64,000 bases of DNA from JAKIVR01 sp035933635 (GCA_035933635.1 DASYYY010000005.1:1-64000); one strand, 5' to 3'. Numbered from the stretch's first letter, positions 17,903 to 27,452 are shown. Notes: generated from the letters alone by a model not told the origin. Numbers and translations are program-made.

Positions 17903-18763
17903 ATGGCGGGCACGACCGGGCCCGTCGCGCGCATCCGCTCCGCGCTGGCCCGAGACGGGTTCTCGCAACTCGCCGCCCGCCTTCCGCGGGGGTACGCACG
18001 GTTCGGTTCGGTCGTGCTCCTCCAACTCCCCGAGGACCTGCGTACGGAGTTCCCGAGGATCGGACGGGCGTACGCGCTGGAGCTGGGGGCGGACGCCGTG
18101 CTGCGCCGGTCCGGCCCGGTGGAGGGGGAGTACCGGCATCCCCGCGTCGAGCGCATCTTCGGCGACCGTACCGAGACCGAGGTACTCGAGCACGGCGTCC
18201 GGTACCGGTTCGACGCCGAACGGATCATGTTCGCGCGGGGGAACAAGACCGAACGAGCGCGGGCCGGGCGGATCGTGCGGGCCGGCGAGCTCGTCGTCGA
18301 CCTGTTCGCCGGGATCGGCTACTTCACACTGCCGGCGGCGCTCAGCCACTCGTCCGTCCAGGTCGTCGCCGTCGAGACCAATCCCCTCTCCTACCGGTAT
18401 CTTCTCGAGAATATCGCGCTCAACGGAGTGAGCGGCCGGGTCTCCGCCGTGCTCGGGGACAATCGTCGGGTGCCACTGCCGTGGGGAGAAGCCCACCGAG
18501 TCTTCCTCGGGTATCTTCCCAGCTCGCTGCCGTGGATCCCGCTCGCGCTCCGCGCGCTCCGACCCGCGGGCGGCAGCCTCCACGTCCATCTCGTCGTCGG
18601 AAGTCGCGGGGCGAACGAGGAGGCCCGACACGCGGTCCACGACCAGCTGCGGACCCAGGGGCGCACCGACGCGCGCCTGACGGTTCGACCGGTCAAGCCC
18701 TACGGGCCGGGCCGGACCCACTGTGTCGTGGACGTGGCGTGGGGCACCGGAGTCGGAGGGTGA
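17903..18763 (+). CDS. taw2: tRNA wyosine aminocarboxypropyltransferase-like protein (Taw2/TYW2 family)
   Basis: 286 residues, SAM-dependent class I fold. The Trm5/TYW2 family motifs are clear: EYRHPRVERIFG in the N-terminal part, then LVVDLFAGIGYFTLPAAL (SAM site), AVETNPLSYRYLLENIALNGV and FLGYLPSSLPWIPLALRAL. The LGYLP motif in place of the NLP motif of Trm5 methyltransferases points to Taw2, which moves an aminocarboxypropyl group from SAM to the wyosine base at position 37 of tRNA-Phe. The start is an ATG 13 nt after the regulator gene. Confidence 0.85.
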   Translation: MAGTTGPVARIRSALARDGFSQLAARLPRGYARFGSVVLLQLPEDLRTEFPRIGRAYALELGADAVLRRSGPVEGEYRHPRVERIFGDRTETEVLEHGVRYRFDAERIMFARGNKTERARAGRIVRAGELVVDLFAGIGYFTLPAALSHSSVQVVAVETNPLSYRYLLENIALNGVSGRVSAVLGDNRRVPLPWGEAHRVFLGYLPSSLPWIPLALRALRPAGGSLHVHLVVGSRGANEEARHAVHDQLRTQGRTDARLTVRPVKPYGPGRTHCVVDVAWGTGVGG

Positions 18764-18806
18764 AGGGAGGAAAAGGTTCGCTCCGGTACGTTCCGTCGCG
18801 TCGATC

Positions 18807-19841
18807 TCACCCGCTGAAGTAGCCCTTCGGGATCTTCAGATTCTCGATGGTCACGAGCTCGGCGACGGTCTTGTACTTCCCGATCGTCGAGGCCGTTCCG
18901 GGCGGCGCGTAGGAGGACTTCCAGGCGGTCCACGTCGTCCAGCTGTTGCAGCCCGAGCCGCCGTTGCAGTTCAGGTGGAACCAGAACGTCAGGCCCGCGG
19001 GCGAGGAGTACGGGTCCGGCTGCCAGTAGGTCGTGTTGCCGTAGACCTCCTCGTAGTCGGTGTAGTCGTAGTAGCCGCAGTAGAAGCCGGCCTGCTGAAG
19101 CCCCGGGTCCGTCGCGCCGGTGGCGCCCTTGAGGGCGAAGATCTGGGTGATGACCCCGGTGGAGGAGACGGTGTACTCCTCGAGCCAGGTGCCCGTCGAC
19201 CCGCCGGTCGAGCCCGAAGTGGTGATCGCGAGCAGGTACTCCTGGCCCGGCGTCAGGGTCTGGTAGTTCGCCGAGTAGTGGTAGGTCGGCGAGCTGCACG
19301 TGCCGGTGGTGTAGGAGTAGACGAGTCCCCAGGTTCCGTAGTCATCGGCGAAACCGATCTGGTCGTAGCTGCCGCCGTTGTCCCAGATCGACGTCAGGAC
19401 GTAGTAGAACTGGCTGCTGTCGGGCGTGGCGGCGCTCGGAACGGTGATCTCCGAAAGGACCCAGGTGTTGTTGACCGCGGAGCCGCTGTAGACGCTGCCG
19501 GCGTAGAAGTGGCCGCCGTAGGTGATCGGCGCCGCCGGCGCGTTGCGCAGCGACGCGACGGGCGGAGGGATGACCTTGCCGTCGACCTGCGGGTACGACT
19601 GGCCGGCCGTCCAGCTCAGCATCGACGGGTCGACATTGGTGTAGGACTGGCCCTTGACGGCGCCGGGCAGCACGGGGACCGGCGGAGTGCCTTCCGCGGT
19701 CCGGCTGCTCTGGTGCGTCGACTGGGGGGTCACGCGCACGACGTTCCCCGCGATCGCTACACCCAGTACGATGACGCCGACGGCCAACGCCATTAACGCG
19801 ATTACACTCGTTCTCCCCTTCATGGGACCTCGGCGCGGCAT
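18807..19841 (-). CDS. Secreted or membrane-anchored protein, aromatic-rich, unknown function
   Basis: 344 residues from the ATG at 19841; an alternative ATG lies at 19823. The N-terminal anchor is TSVIALMALAVGVIVLGVAIAG after a basic PRRGPMKGR. The rest is predicted beta-rich, outside the cell, with very many Tyr, Trp, Ser, Thr and Gly residues, repeated YxxY patterns and four cysteines near the C-terminus. No catalytic motif is recognised. It has the general look of the secreted eqolisin-like protein at 30.7-31.7 kb but does not carry that family's Gln/Glu motifs. A CAATTTTCC patch 30-35 nt upstream is a fair TATA element. Confidence 0.62.
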   Translation of the reverse strand: MPRRGPMKGRTSVIALMALAVGVIVLGVAIAGNVVRVTPQSTHQSSRTAEGTPPVPVLPGAVKGQSYTNVDPSMLSWTAGQSYPQVDGKVIPPPVASLRNAPAAPITYGGHFYAGSVYSGSAVNNTWVLSEITVPSAATPDSSQFYYVLTSIWDNGGSYDQIGFADDYGTWGLVYSYTTGTCSSPTYHYSANYQTLTPGQEYLLAITTSGSTGGSTGTWLEEYTVSSTGVITQIFALKGATGATDPGLQQAGFYCGYYDYTDYEEVYGNTTYWQPDPYSSPAGLTFWFHLNCNGGSGCNSWTTWTAWKSSYAPPGTASTIGKYKTVAELVTIENLKIPKGYFSG

Positions 19842-19970
19842 CGAGGTCCCCACTTCAATGCTTTGGCATGGAAAATTGACCTAGGGCCTCGACTCGAGCG
19901 TCCACGCGCCGCGCCCGCCGTCTCACACTTCGTCGGAGCGTGAGCGGCTCCCGCGTCGCCCTTATGCGGA

Positions 19971-21098
19971 TTAGTGCGGAATCGGCGCGCGCGGCCGGAG
20001 CGATTCCACCGCGCGCGGGAACGCCTCGGCGAACCGGGCGATGTCGTCGGGGGAGTTCGAGAAGGACGCCCGGATGAACTCGCCCCCGTGGGCCGGCGAG
20101 AGGTAGTTCCCGGCGCGTAGGAAAACGCCGTGCGTACGCAGGAGCTCCTCCTGTAGCCGCTCCGGGGTGATCCCGGTCCGATGGATGTCGATGCCGAACA
20201 TGTTCGCTTGGGAAGGGAACACGGGCAGCTCGGTCCCCTCGACCGCGCCGACGACGTCGCGAATGCGGGCCTGATTGGCCCGGGTCTGCCGGAGCACCGC
20301 GTCGATCCACTGCGGCTTGGTCCGCAGCAGCTCGACGGCCGCGCGTTGCGCAAAGATGTTGACGCCGAGGTCGTTCGTGTTGAAGCGGGCGATCCTAGCG
20401 ACCAGTTGCTTGGGGCCCATGAGGCCGCCGAGCCTCAGGCCGGCGATCCCGCAGTTCTTGGAGACCGACCATACGGTGATCGTCTCCTCCGGGGCGAACT
20501 GGGAGGCGAGCGTGTGGGATTCGGGGAAGTCGCGGTAGGTCACGTCGTTGAGCAGCCACAGGTGCCGGTCGTGGGCGATCTCGGCGATCGCGCGCACCTC
20601 CTCGCGCGGGTACCCCGACCCGAGCGGGTTGAGCGGGTCGATGAGGAGGATCATGCGGGTCTTCGGGGTTATCGCCGCCTGGACCCGCTCGGCGGTCAGC
20701 CGGTAGGGGGGACGGTAGATGTCGAGGTTGAGGGTCTTGGCGCCGGCAAGCTCGACGAATTTGTGGATGATGAGATAGGACGGGTCGGAGGCGACGACCT
20801 CGTCGCCGGCACCGAGCAGCGCCCGCGTGAGCATGTAGAGTGCCTCGGTCCCGCCCGCACTGAGCTGGAAGCCGTAGTCGGCCGGGTGGCCGAAATCCTT
20901 CAGCACGAGCTCGCGGAGTTCGGCAAGCCCGGGGGCGTAGGGGTAGCCTTCGTAGACCCGTTCCGTGAGCGCCGCCTCGACCGCCGCCCGGGTATGCTCG
21001 GGCGGGACGAGGTGGTTGGTGTTCTGGCTCATCCAGACGACTTCGGTCCGGTGCTCGTGCGCGTAGCGGAAGGCGTCGAACGGCGGGGCGCTCGCCAT
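19971..21098 (-). CDS. PLP-dependent class I/II aminotransferase
   Basis: 375 residues. Fold type I features: SAGGTEALYMLTRAL (phosphate-binding turn), LIDPLNPLGSGYPREEV with the Asn that contacts PLP, the ND pair in LLNDVTYRDF, and the Schiff-base Lys214 in VWSVSKNCGIAGLRLGG with the following Arg. The C-terminal RASFSNSPDDIARF arginine should bind the substrate carboxylate. It is likely an amino acid transaminase; specificity is not clear. The ATG at 21098 is preferred to a TTG three codons earlier, and a TTTTAG element lies about 33 nt upstream. Confidence 0.88.
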   Translation of the reverse strand: MASAPPFDAFRYAHEHRTEVVWMSQNTNHLVPPEHTRAAVEAALTERVYEGYPYAPGLAELRELVLKDFGHPADYGFQLSAGGTEALYMLTRALLGAGDEVVASDPSYLIIHKFVELAGAKTLNLDIYRPPYRLTAERVQAAITPKTRMILLIDPLNPLGSGYPREEVRAIAEIAHDRHLWLLNDVTYRDFPESHTLASQFAPEETITVWSVSKNCGIAGLRLGGLMGPKQLVARIARFNTNDLGVNIFAQRAAVELLRTKPQWIDAVLRQTRANQARIRDVVGAVEGTELPVFPSQANMFGIDIHRTGITPERLQEELLRTHGVFLRAGNYLSPAHGGEFIRASFSNSPDDIARFAEAFPRAVESLRPRAPIPH

Positions 21099-21380
21099 GT
21101 GGTTCAACCCGCGACGGGCGGACCCGCTAAAACACTTGGCTGTCGAAGCCCCACGTCCCGTCAGGATGCGACGGGGTCACGGCGTGGATCCGTTGGTGTC
21201 CTTCGATCGCCGATGCGAAACCCGCACGCAGGGCTTGCGAGGCCGAAGGTCGACTCAAGACGCATCGTGCCTCGCCCCGAGTTCCGTGGCTAGGGCGCTC
21301 CGGTTCGATTCGGTGGAAACTCTCCCACCGGGGATCTCGCGCTCAACTGCCCGGACGCTCGCGTGGAAATCCCCAACCCC

Positions 21381-22361
21381 TCAGTACACCGTGATACGTG
21401 CGAACACCACGATGGCAGACCCTGCATCTTTGATGTGGACCACGTAGCTCCCGGGTCGAAGCGGGGTCCCGTTGGAGTAGGTGAGGGGCAAGGTCGCGTT
21501 GAAGGTACCGGCCCCCGAAGGTGTGGCCAGGCACTTCGTATTCAGCTCGGTCCCCGTCGCCGTCTCGACGATCAACTTGAAGATCGTACCGGAGACGTTG
21601 CCCTGCAAGTCCAACGTATAGTTCGAACCCGCGGGTTGCCGGGTTCCGCTTGCCGCGAAGGCGTGGACCCACGGTGCGGCGTAGAAGGTCGTGGGTTGCT
21701 GCGTCGTGTTCCCCGTGTTGACCGAGTGGCTCCACGGGCCGGTTTGGGTCTTTCCGCCCTGTCCGTTCTGCTGGACCACCCACCGCCATTGGAATTGGAT
21801 CTGGACGGTCCCGTACGGTGAGGCGGTCGTGACAGCGAGCCAACCGCTCGAGAGGTCCGCGTTCTTCGGCGAGAACGTGATTGGTGACGAGAGAGTTCGG
21901 TTCGTCGATACGGGGGGAGACCACCCACCGTGGGCCACCGAAACGTTCCGATGGAGGAACGTGAGCGACAGCGCGCTCCCACTGCTGAGGTGGAACGCCG
22001 CGGACGCCGTCGGGATCGAGACCTGAACCGTCTGGCCCGCGGGCAGCCGGCTCAGTTGGTACTCATATTGCGCGGCAAGGACGTCTCCGGTATTCATCGA
22101 GCTCTGGTGGCCCGACGGCGGCGCGAGCGGAATGAGCAACGAATCCGGGGACGTCGACGCGTGCGGGGTACAATTGACCGCTGCTTCCAACTGGAAGGGA
22201 AGGACGGCGCGGGTCCCCGGGGTCGGGGACCCCGAGAGGAGGACGCATGACGTTTGTGAGGCCAGCACCACCAACCACAGCACCGCGCGCGACGGCACGC
22301 CCCACGTTGATCGGTCCCCACGCGTTGCCTCCACTCCGGTTCCGGTCTCCACGGTCCCCAC
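21381..22361 (-). CDS. Secreted protein, Asn/Ser/Thr-rich, unknown function
   Basis: 326 residues from a GTG at 22361. This start is chosen because a clear ATTAACG TATA-like patch lies about 29 nt before it; the frame stays open to 22589 without protein-like features. A hydrophobic stretch (AVLWLVVLASQTSCVLLSG) near residue 27 serves as signal or lipoprotein-like anchor. The remainder is beta-rich with many sequons (NCT, NVS, NRT, NYT, NAT) and ends with LRPGSYVVHIKDAGSAIVVFARITVY, which resembles an Ig-like strand pair. No enzyme motif is seen. It stands alone between two other genes on the same strand. Confidence 0.55.
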   Translation of the reverse strand: MGTVETGTGVEATRGDRSTWGVPSRAVLWLVVLASQTSCVLLSGSPTPGTRAVLPFQLEAAVNCTPHASTSPDSLLIPLAPPSGHQSSMNTGDVLAAQYEYQLSRLPAGQTVQVSIPTASAAFHLSSGSALSLTFLHRNVSVAHGGWSPPVSTNRTLSSPITFSPKNADLSSGWLAVTTASPYGTVQIQFQWRWVVQQNGQGGKTQTGPWSHSVNTGNTTQQPTTFYAAPWVHAFAASGTRQPAGSNYTLDLQGNVSGTIFKLIVETATGTELNTKCLATPSGAGTFNATLPLTYSNGTPLRPGSYVVHIKDAGSAIVVFARITVY

Positions 22362-22569
22362 ACCGAGCCGCGGGAGCGAGTCCGGATGCGTTAATCGCTC
22401 GCTTTCCGGAAGAACAGGGGCTATCCGGAGCAGAAGCGCGGAACCAGGTGCGGGCACGCGCGGGTCCATGGGCCGGGTAGGCGCGTGAGGGCGGGTCGAG
22501 ACCCCGGTGTCGAACTTCCCCTCCCAACGTTCTTCGACCGAGGGTGGGGGATTCGCGCTAGCTGGAGGG

Positions 22570-23346
22570 TTACGCTTTCCCGGCTTCACCGAGGTACGTG
22601 GTCACGATCCCGAAGGACTGCGCCTCCGCCACGGTCCGACCGAACCCCGCCTCCTGCATCATCCGGAGCATTCCGGAACGGTCGGGGAGGTGTCGTAGCG
22701 ACTCGGGTAAGTAGCGGTAAGGGCCTTCGCTCTGGACCGCCTTCCCGAGCCACGGAACGACGTGATCGAAGTAGGAATGGAACATCCGGTTCATCATCGG
22801 TGAGACCGGCTCGGTGATCTCGAGCGTGAACACGGTCCCCCCGGATCGAAGAACTCTCCGGAACTCGCGGAAGGCTACCGGAAGGCTCGGGAGATTCCGG
22901 GCGACGAACGCCGACATGACGAGGTCGAAGGAGGCGTCGCGGAACGGGAGTCGGCCCCCGTCGGCCCGAACGAGCCGCACCCGCGCACCCGTTGAGCTCC
23001 CTACGGCCCGGAGATGAGCGTTCCGGAGCATCGCGGCGGTCACGTCGGAGCCGACCACCTCCGCGCCCGGGGCCCGGCCCGCGACCAGGAAGGTCAGTTC
23101 CCCCGGGCCGCATCCGATGTCGAGCACGCGCCCGATCGGCCGCCGTCGTCGGTACCGATCCACCGTCCACAGCGCCCGCGGGCGCCACAGGTAGTCCTGC
23201 CCCAGCGACGCGAGGTGGTCGAACCAATCGTATCGATCGGCGATGTGCGTGAACATCGCCCGAACGTCGCGCTGGAACTCCGGGGTGTCTCGGGAGGGGT
23301 AGGGCGAGCCGTCCCGGGCACGACGTACCTCGTCGGGGGGGCTCAT
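22570..23346 (-). CDS. ubiE: UbiE/MenG-type SAM-dependent methyltransferase
   Basis: 258 residues. The N-terminus MFTHIADRYDWFDHLASLGQD matches the family signature of demethylmenaquinone and ubiquinone C-methyltransferases. SAM motifs are VLDIGCGPGELTFLVA, VVGSDVTAAMLRNA and LPFRDASFDLVMSAFVARNL, and the family-specific LEITEP follows later. The likely reaction is methylation of demethylmenaquinone in the membrane. Its ATG overlaps the stop of the STAND ATPase gene by 4 nt (ATGA), so it is translated with that regulator-like gene; no other quinone genes are in the window. Confidence 0.85.
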   Translation of the reverse strand: MSPPDEVRRARDGSPYPSRDTPEFQRDVRAMFTHIADRYDWFDHLASLGQDYLWRPRALWTVDRYRRRRPIGRVLDIGCGPGELTFLVAGRAPGAEVVGSDVTAAMLRNAHLRAVGSSTGARVRLVRADGGRLPFRDASFDLVMSAFVARNLPSLPVAFREFRRVLRSGGTVFTLEITEPVSPMMNRMFHSYFDHVVPWLGKAVQSEGPYRYLPESLRHLPDRSGMLRMMQEAGFGRTVAEAQSFGIVTTYLGEAGKA

Positions 23347-25811
23347 GTCGTGGGAGGGGGCGCTTCGGGCTTCGCCGGCGCGCCGGCCGCCGCCAACTCC
23401 CGCTCGAGCGCCTCGGCCTCGTAGACGAGCTCGCCCTTGAGCCGGAGCAGCCCGATGGCCTTCGCTGCCTCGAACTCGGTCCGGGCGACCGGCGCCTCGC
23501 CGCGGTGCAGCGTCAGTCGAGCCCGGCGGAACTGCGACTCCGCCGCCTCGGCCTCCAGGTGCAGGTCGCGGGCGAGCCGGAGCGCCTCGGAGTATTGCTC
23601 GAAGGCCTGGGCGAGCTTCCCTTCGCCCTCTTGGATCATCGCGTCGATCATCGTGAGCTGCTGGTTGGCGAACTGGTCGCCCAGCGGCTCGAGGACGGTC
23701 CGGGCCCGGTCGAGGGAGACCCGTGCCTCGGGCAGCTTGTGGAGCTCGACGTTGAACTGCGCCTGGTTCATCCGGCAGTAGCCGATCCAGATCCGCGAGT
23801 GGGAACGCTCCGCCGATTCGATCGCCCGGTCCAGGCAGTCGACGGCCTTGGGCATGTCCTGGTTGTTGTGGTGGAGCAGCGCTTCGTTCATCAGCACCCG
23901 GGCGTGGGCGATGTAGTCCTTCCCGTCCGAGAACAAGCGGACGGCGGATTCGTAGAGCTCGAGCGCCTCGGGAAGCCGCGCCTTCCCCTGGCTGACCAGC
24001 GTGTTGCCGAGGTCGATGAGCGCGTGTCCGCGCTCCCGGCTGTCCTCCTCCTTCTCGGCGAGCGCGATCTCCGCGCGCTGGTGGCGCTCGGCGTCGACGA
24101 GCTCGCCGACCCGCCAACAGGCGATCCCGAGCACGCGGTGGGCCACGAGCAGGCCGCGCTGGTTGCCCATCCGTTCGAGGATGGAGAACGCCTCGGAGGC
24201 GAGCGTGCGGGCGCTGGAGAACTCCCCCAGGTCGCCCCGGGTCCGGGCGAGCCACAGGAGCGCCAGGGCGAGCTGCGATTCGAGCTTCTTGTCGACCCGG
24301 GCCCGCTCGACGGCCTGTAGCAGCACCCCCTCGGAGCGTCGGAAATCCTCGTTCTCGTCGAGCACACGGCCCAGCTCGACCATGAGGTGGAGTTCGGTCG
24401 CCGCATCGGGGTCGGCCTGACGCCGCAGCGACTCCAGCGCCCGCTCCAGGTGCACCACGGCGGTGTCGTGGGCGTACGCCCGGCTCGCGAGCTCGGCGGC
24501 CCGACGGTTGTACTCCACCGCCGAGGCGTCCTCGCGCGCGAGGTAGAACTGGCGGGCGAGCTCGAAGACGATCGCCGCGTCGGTGCGCCCGCGCCCCTCG
24601 AGGGCACGGGCGACCTTGCGATGGAGGATGCGTCGCCGGGTCTCGGTGAGCTGGGCGTAGGCCTCCGCCCGGATCCGCTCGCTGACGAACTCGTAGACCT
24701 CGCCGCCCTTCTCCCGGAACAGTCCGGAGTGCACGAGCCGGTCGACGCTCTCGGCGAGGCGCTCCTCCTCCTGACCGCCCACGGCGACGGCGAGGGTGGG
24801 GAAGTCGAACTCCTTGCCGAGCACCGTGGCGTAGATCAGTACCCGACGGTCACCCTCGGCCAGCGCGCGCGCCCGGGCTTGGAGCATCTCATCGAGGTCC
24901 TGGCCGGGGGGCGTCGCGGGCGCGGAGATCCCGGATCCGGGACCGGCGCTCGCCCGGACGACGTACTCCACGAAGAGCGGGTTGCCCTCGGTCTGGGTGT
25001 ACCAGCGGAGCACGGCCTCCCGTCCGGGATCGCGTCCGTTGAGGATCCAGCGCGCGTACTCCGCCACCTCCGGCTCGGTCATCGGACGGACGGTCAGGCG
25101 GCTCGCGTGATCGCCGGTGACCAGCTGGTCGAGGAGCGGGGCCGTCCGCTGGGGGGTCTCGGCGCGGCTCGCGACGGTGGCGACGACGGCGAGCCGGGCC
25201 GCACCGAGCGCCCGCGCGAGCGCAGCGAGGAACTCGAAGGAAGAGTCATCGGCGAGGTGGAGGTCGTCGATGGCGAGCAGGAGCGGGTCGCGTCGCGCGA
25301 TGTCCAGGAAGTAGTCGGTGAGACGGTCGAGCAGGAGCGTTCGGCTCTCCTCCACGCGGGCCGGGGGTCCGGCAAGATAATCCAGGAGGTGACCGGCCTC
25401 GCCGAGACCACCGTCGCCTTCGGGGGACGGTCCGCCCGGCCCCCCCCGGTCGGTGTCGAACGGTGCCAGGAAGATGCCGAGGAAGGACGGGTCCTCCGGG
25501 GCGCCCTCGGTCGGCGCGACGCGGGCGGTGGCCACCGAGCGGAGCAGGTCCTGGACGAGGGCGAAGGGCTGAGGAAGGTCCGAAGGCAGCGCACGGCCCT
25601 CGGCCACCACGAACCCGCGCTGCCGGGCATCCTGGACGGTCTGTCGCAACAGCGTGCTCTTGCCCACACCCCCGGTCCCGGCCAAGAGGACGATCTGCCC
25701 CTCGGAGCGGCGGGTCTGCTCCAGCGTCGCCACCACGGCGTCGTGGATCTCGCTCCGGCCGAACAGCCGGGCCGCCCGCTCCGTCCGGACGGGTTGCTGG
25801 GAGACCGCCAC
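23343..25811 (-). CDS. STAND-type AAA ATPase with winged-helix and TPR repeats
   Basis: 822 residues. The order is: a short lead, a P-loop ATPase (Walker A GTGGVGKST at residues 45-53; Walker B LLLAIDDLHLAD near 176-187; a GNPLFVEYV sensor-type segment near 280), a winged-helix-like part from about 320 (LIYATVLGKEFDFPTLAVAVG), then roughly 450 residues of TPR-like helices. This is the architecture of MalT/AfsR-like STAND regulators, which oligomerise on ligand binding. It lacks a terminal DNA-binding domain, so the output may be protein binding. It begins 3 nt after the TPR gene stop and overlaps the methyltransferase start. Confidence 0.82.
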   Translation of the reverse strand: MAVSQQPVRTERAARLFGRSEIHDAVVATLEQTRRSEGQIVLLAGTGGVGKSTLLRQTVQDARQRGFVVAEGRALPSDLPQPFALVQDLLRSVATARVAPTEGAPEDPSFLGIFLAPFDTDRGGPGGPSPEGDGGLGEAGHLLDYLAGPPARVEESRTLLLDRLTDYFLDIARRDPLLLAIDDLHLADDSSFEFLAALARALGAARLAVVATVASRAETPQRTAPLLDQLVTGDHASRLTVRPMTEPEVAEYARWILNGRDPGREAVLRWYTQTEGNPLFVEYVVRASAGPGSGISAPATPPGQDLDEMLQARARALAEGDRRVLIYATVLGKEFDFPTLAVAVGGQEEERLAESVDRLVHSGLFREKGGEVYEFVSERIRAEAYAQLTETRRRILHRKVARALEGRGRTDAAIVFELARQFYLAREDASAVEYNRRAAELASRAYAHDTAVVHLERALESLRRQADPDAATELHLMVELGRVLDENEDFRRSEGVLLQAVERARVDKKLESQLALALLWLARTRGDLGEFSSARTLASEAFSILERMGNQRGLLVAHRVLGIACWRVGELVDAERHQRAEIALAEKEEDSRERGHALIDLGNTLVSQGKARLPEALELYESAVRLFSDGKDYIAHARVLMNEALLHHNNQDMPKAVDCLDRAIESAERSHSRIWIGYCRMNQAQFNVELHKLPEARVSLDRARTVLEPLGDQFANQQLTMIDAMIQEGEGKLAQAFEQYSEALRLARDLHLEAEAAESQFRRARLTLHRGEAPVARTEFEAAKAIGLLRLKGELVYEAEALERELAAAGAPAKPEAPPPTT

Positions 25812-25814
25812 GTC

Positions 25815-27422
25815 CTACTCTTGGGCGCCGACGCCCTTTAACCCGCCGGCCGGGGTTCCCAGCGTCCCCGGATCGGACGAACCGGCGGGACCGATCCGCA
25901 GCTGCCGACCCAGCTCCTCCAGCCCGGGCACGAGCGACGGCCGCAGCACGGCGAGGTTGCGCGACTCCGCCCATTGGAGGGCTGCGCGGGCCCCGGGGAT
26001 GTCCCGGGTCTTGTACAGGAGGCGCGCGAGACGGAACTCGCACTCGCCGGCGATCGCCTTCAGACCGAGCTGGTCGGCCCGCTCCGCGGCGAGCCGGTAG
26101 GCCTCGGCCGCCTCCTCCCACTGGCCGCGTCGCTCCGAGAAGAGCCCCTGGGTCTGGCTCAGGAGCTGGTTGCTCCGGGGGTCGACGATGCGCTCGAGGG
26201 CGCGCCGGGCCTGGGCGAGGTCGCGTTCCGCGGCCTCGACCTGGCCCAACCCGAGGTGGAACTCGACGCCGAGAAGGAGGGCTCGGGCCATGCCCTGCGG
26301 AGAGGCGGTCCGTTGGGCGACCGCGCGCGCCTTGGCGAGGATGTCGAGCGCCTCGACCGGGTCGGTCCGGCCGACGGCGACACCGAGGTTCGCCAGCGCC
26401 CGGTAGTAGGCGTACCGGGCATCGGTGCCCTCGAGGATCTCGACGGCGCGGCGGTACCATCGGATCGCATCCTCCTCGACCTCCGGTCCCATCACGGAGA
26501 ACGCCAGCGCAATGTCGGTGCAGCATTCCCCGAGGGCGAACTTGTCCCCGGTGCGCTGGAGGAGGTCCAGGGCGACCATCGCCTCGTCCAGCGCGGTCGT
26601 GTAGTCGCCCTGCTCGTAGGCCATACGGCCGCGGACCCGATGGGCCGCGGCCTGGCCGCGCAGGTCGCCGGCCTCCGTCGCGATCTCCAGCGCCTCCTGT
26701 CCGAACCCCTGCGCATCGCCCGCGCGAGCCGACTCCCGCGCCATCGCCGCCCGTGCCAGGAGCACTCGAGCCCGCGCCTGGCGGTCCTTGACGGGGAGCC
26801 CACCGAGGGCCGAAACGTAGGCCTGCTCGGCCGCCTCCGGGTTACCCCTGGTACGCTGGATGTCGCCGACCTGCTCGTTGATGCGGGCGAGCTGGGCGGT
26901 ATGGTTGCCCGGCAGGAGCAGGAGGTCTCTCCGGGCCCGCTCGAAATGGTGCAGCGCGTTGTCCAGCTGGTGGTCGCGCAGCGCGTTCTCCCCCGCCCGG
27001 CGGTTGTACTCCCAGGCCTTCTGCGGCACCTTGCCCAAGAAGTAATGTCGGCCGAGCTCGGAGAGCACCGCGTCCGAGGGGCTCGGCTCGCGCCGCTCGA
27101 GCGTCTGGGCGATCTTCAAGTGCATCACCCGAAGGCGGCTCTCGATCATCGACTGGTAGACGAGCGCGCGGAACTCCTCGCTGACGAAGGCGAAGCGGCC
27201 GCCGCCGGACCGCTCGCGGAACACCCCCCGCTCGACCAACCGTTCGATCCGTTCCGCCAGTACCTCCGGGTCGCCCCCTAGGGCGTCGGAGAGCAGCTCG
27301 AAGTCGAACTCGGTGCCGATGGCGCTCGCATACGCGAGCGCACGGAAGCTCTCGGGATCGAGCTGGGTGAGGTCGACCGTCGCCGACCCCCCGGACGTCC
27401 GCGCCTCCCCGGTCGTGGCCAT
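25815..27422 (-). CDS. TPR-repeat protein, ATPase-less paralogue of the adjacent STAND protein
   Basis: 535 residues. From about residue 28 it aligns with the neighbour's residues from about 320: LAYASAIGTEFDFELLSDALGG against LIYATVLGKEFDFPTLAVAVGG, then LVERGVFRERSGGG, then matching helices through YNRRAGENALRDHQLDNALHHFERA. About ten TPR-like helix pairs follow. The P-loop part is absent. It has no signal or membrane segment. A partner or decoy that binds the STAND protein is a reasonable guess. A GATAAACT element about 34 nt before the ATG makes it the first gene of a three-gene operon with the ATPase and the methyltransferase. Confidence 0.8.
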   Translation of the reverse strand: MATTGEARTSGGSATVDLTQLDPESFRALAYASAIGTEFDFELLSDALGGDPEVLAERIERLVERGVFRERSGGGRFAFVSEEFRALVYQSMIESRLRVMHLKIAQTLERREPSPSDAVLSELGRHYFLGKVPQKAWEYNRRAGENALRDHQLDNALHHFERARRDLLLLPGNHTAQLARINEQVGDIQRTRGNPEAAEQAYVSALGGLPVKDRQARARVLLARAAMARESARAGDAQGFGQEALEIATEAGDLRGQAAAHRVRGRMAYEQGDYTTALDEAMVALDLLQRTGDKFALGECCTDIALAFSVMGPEVEEDAIRWYRRAVEILEGTDARYAYYRALANLGVAVGRTDPVEALDILAKARAVAQRTASPQGMARALLLGVEFHLGLGQVEAAERDLAQARRALERIVDPRSNQLLSQTQGLFSERRGQWEEAAEAYRLAAERADQLGLKAIAGECEFRLARLLYKTRDIPGARAALQWAESRNLAVLRPSLVPGLEELGRQLRIGPAGSSDPGTLGTPAGGLKGVGAQE

Positions 27423-27452
27423 GTTGCCTGACGAAAATGGGAGGTGCCGAGC

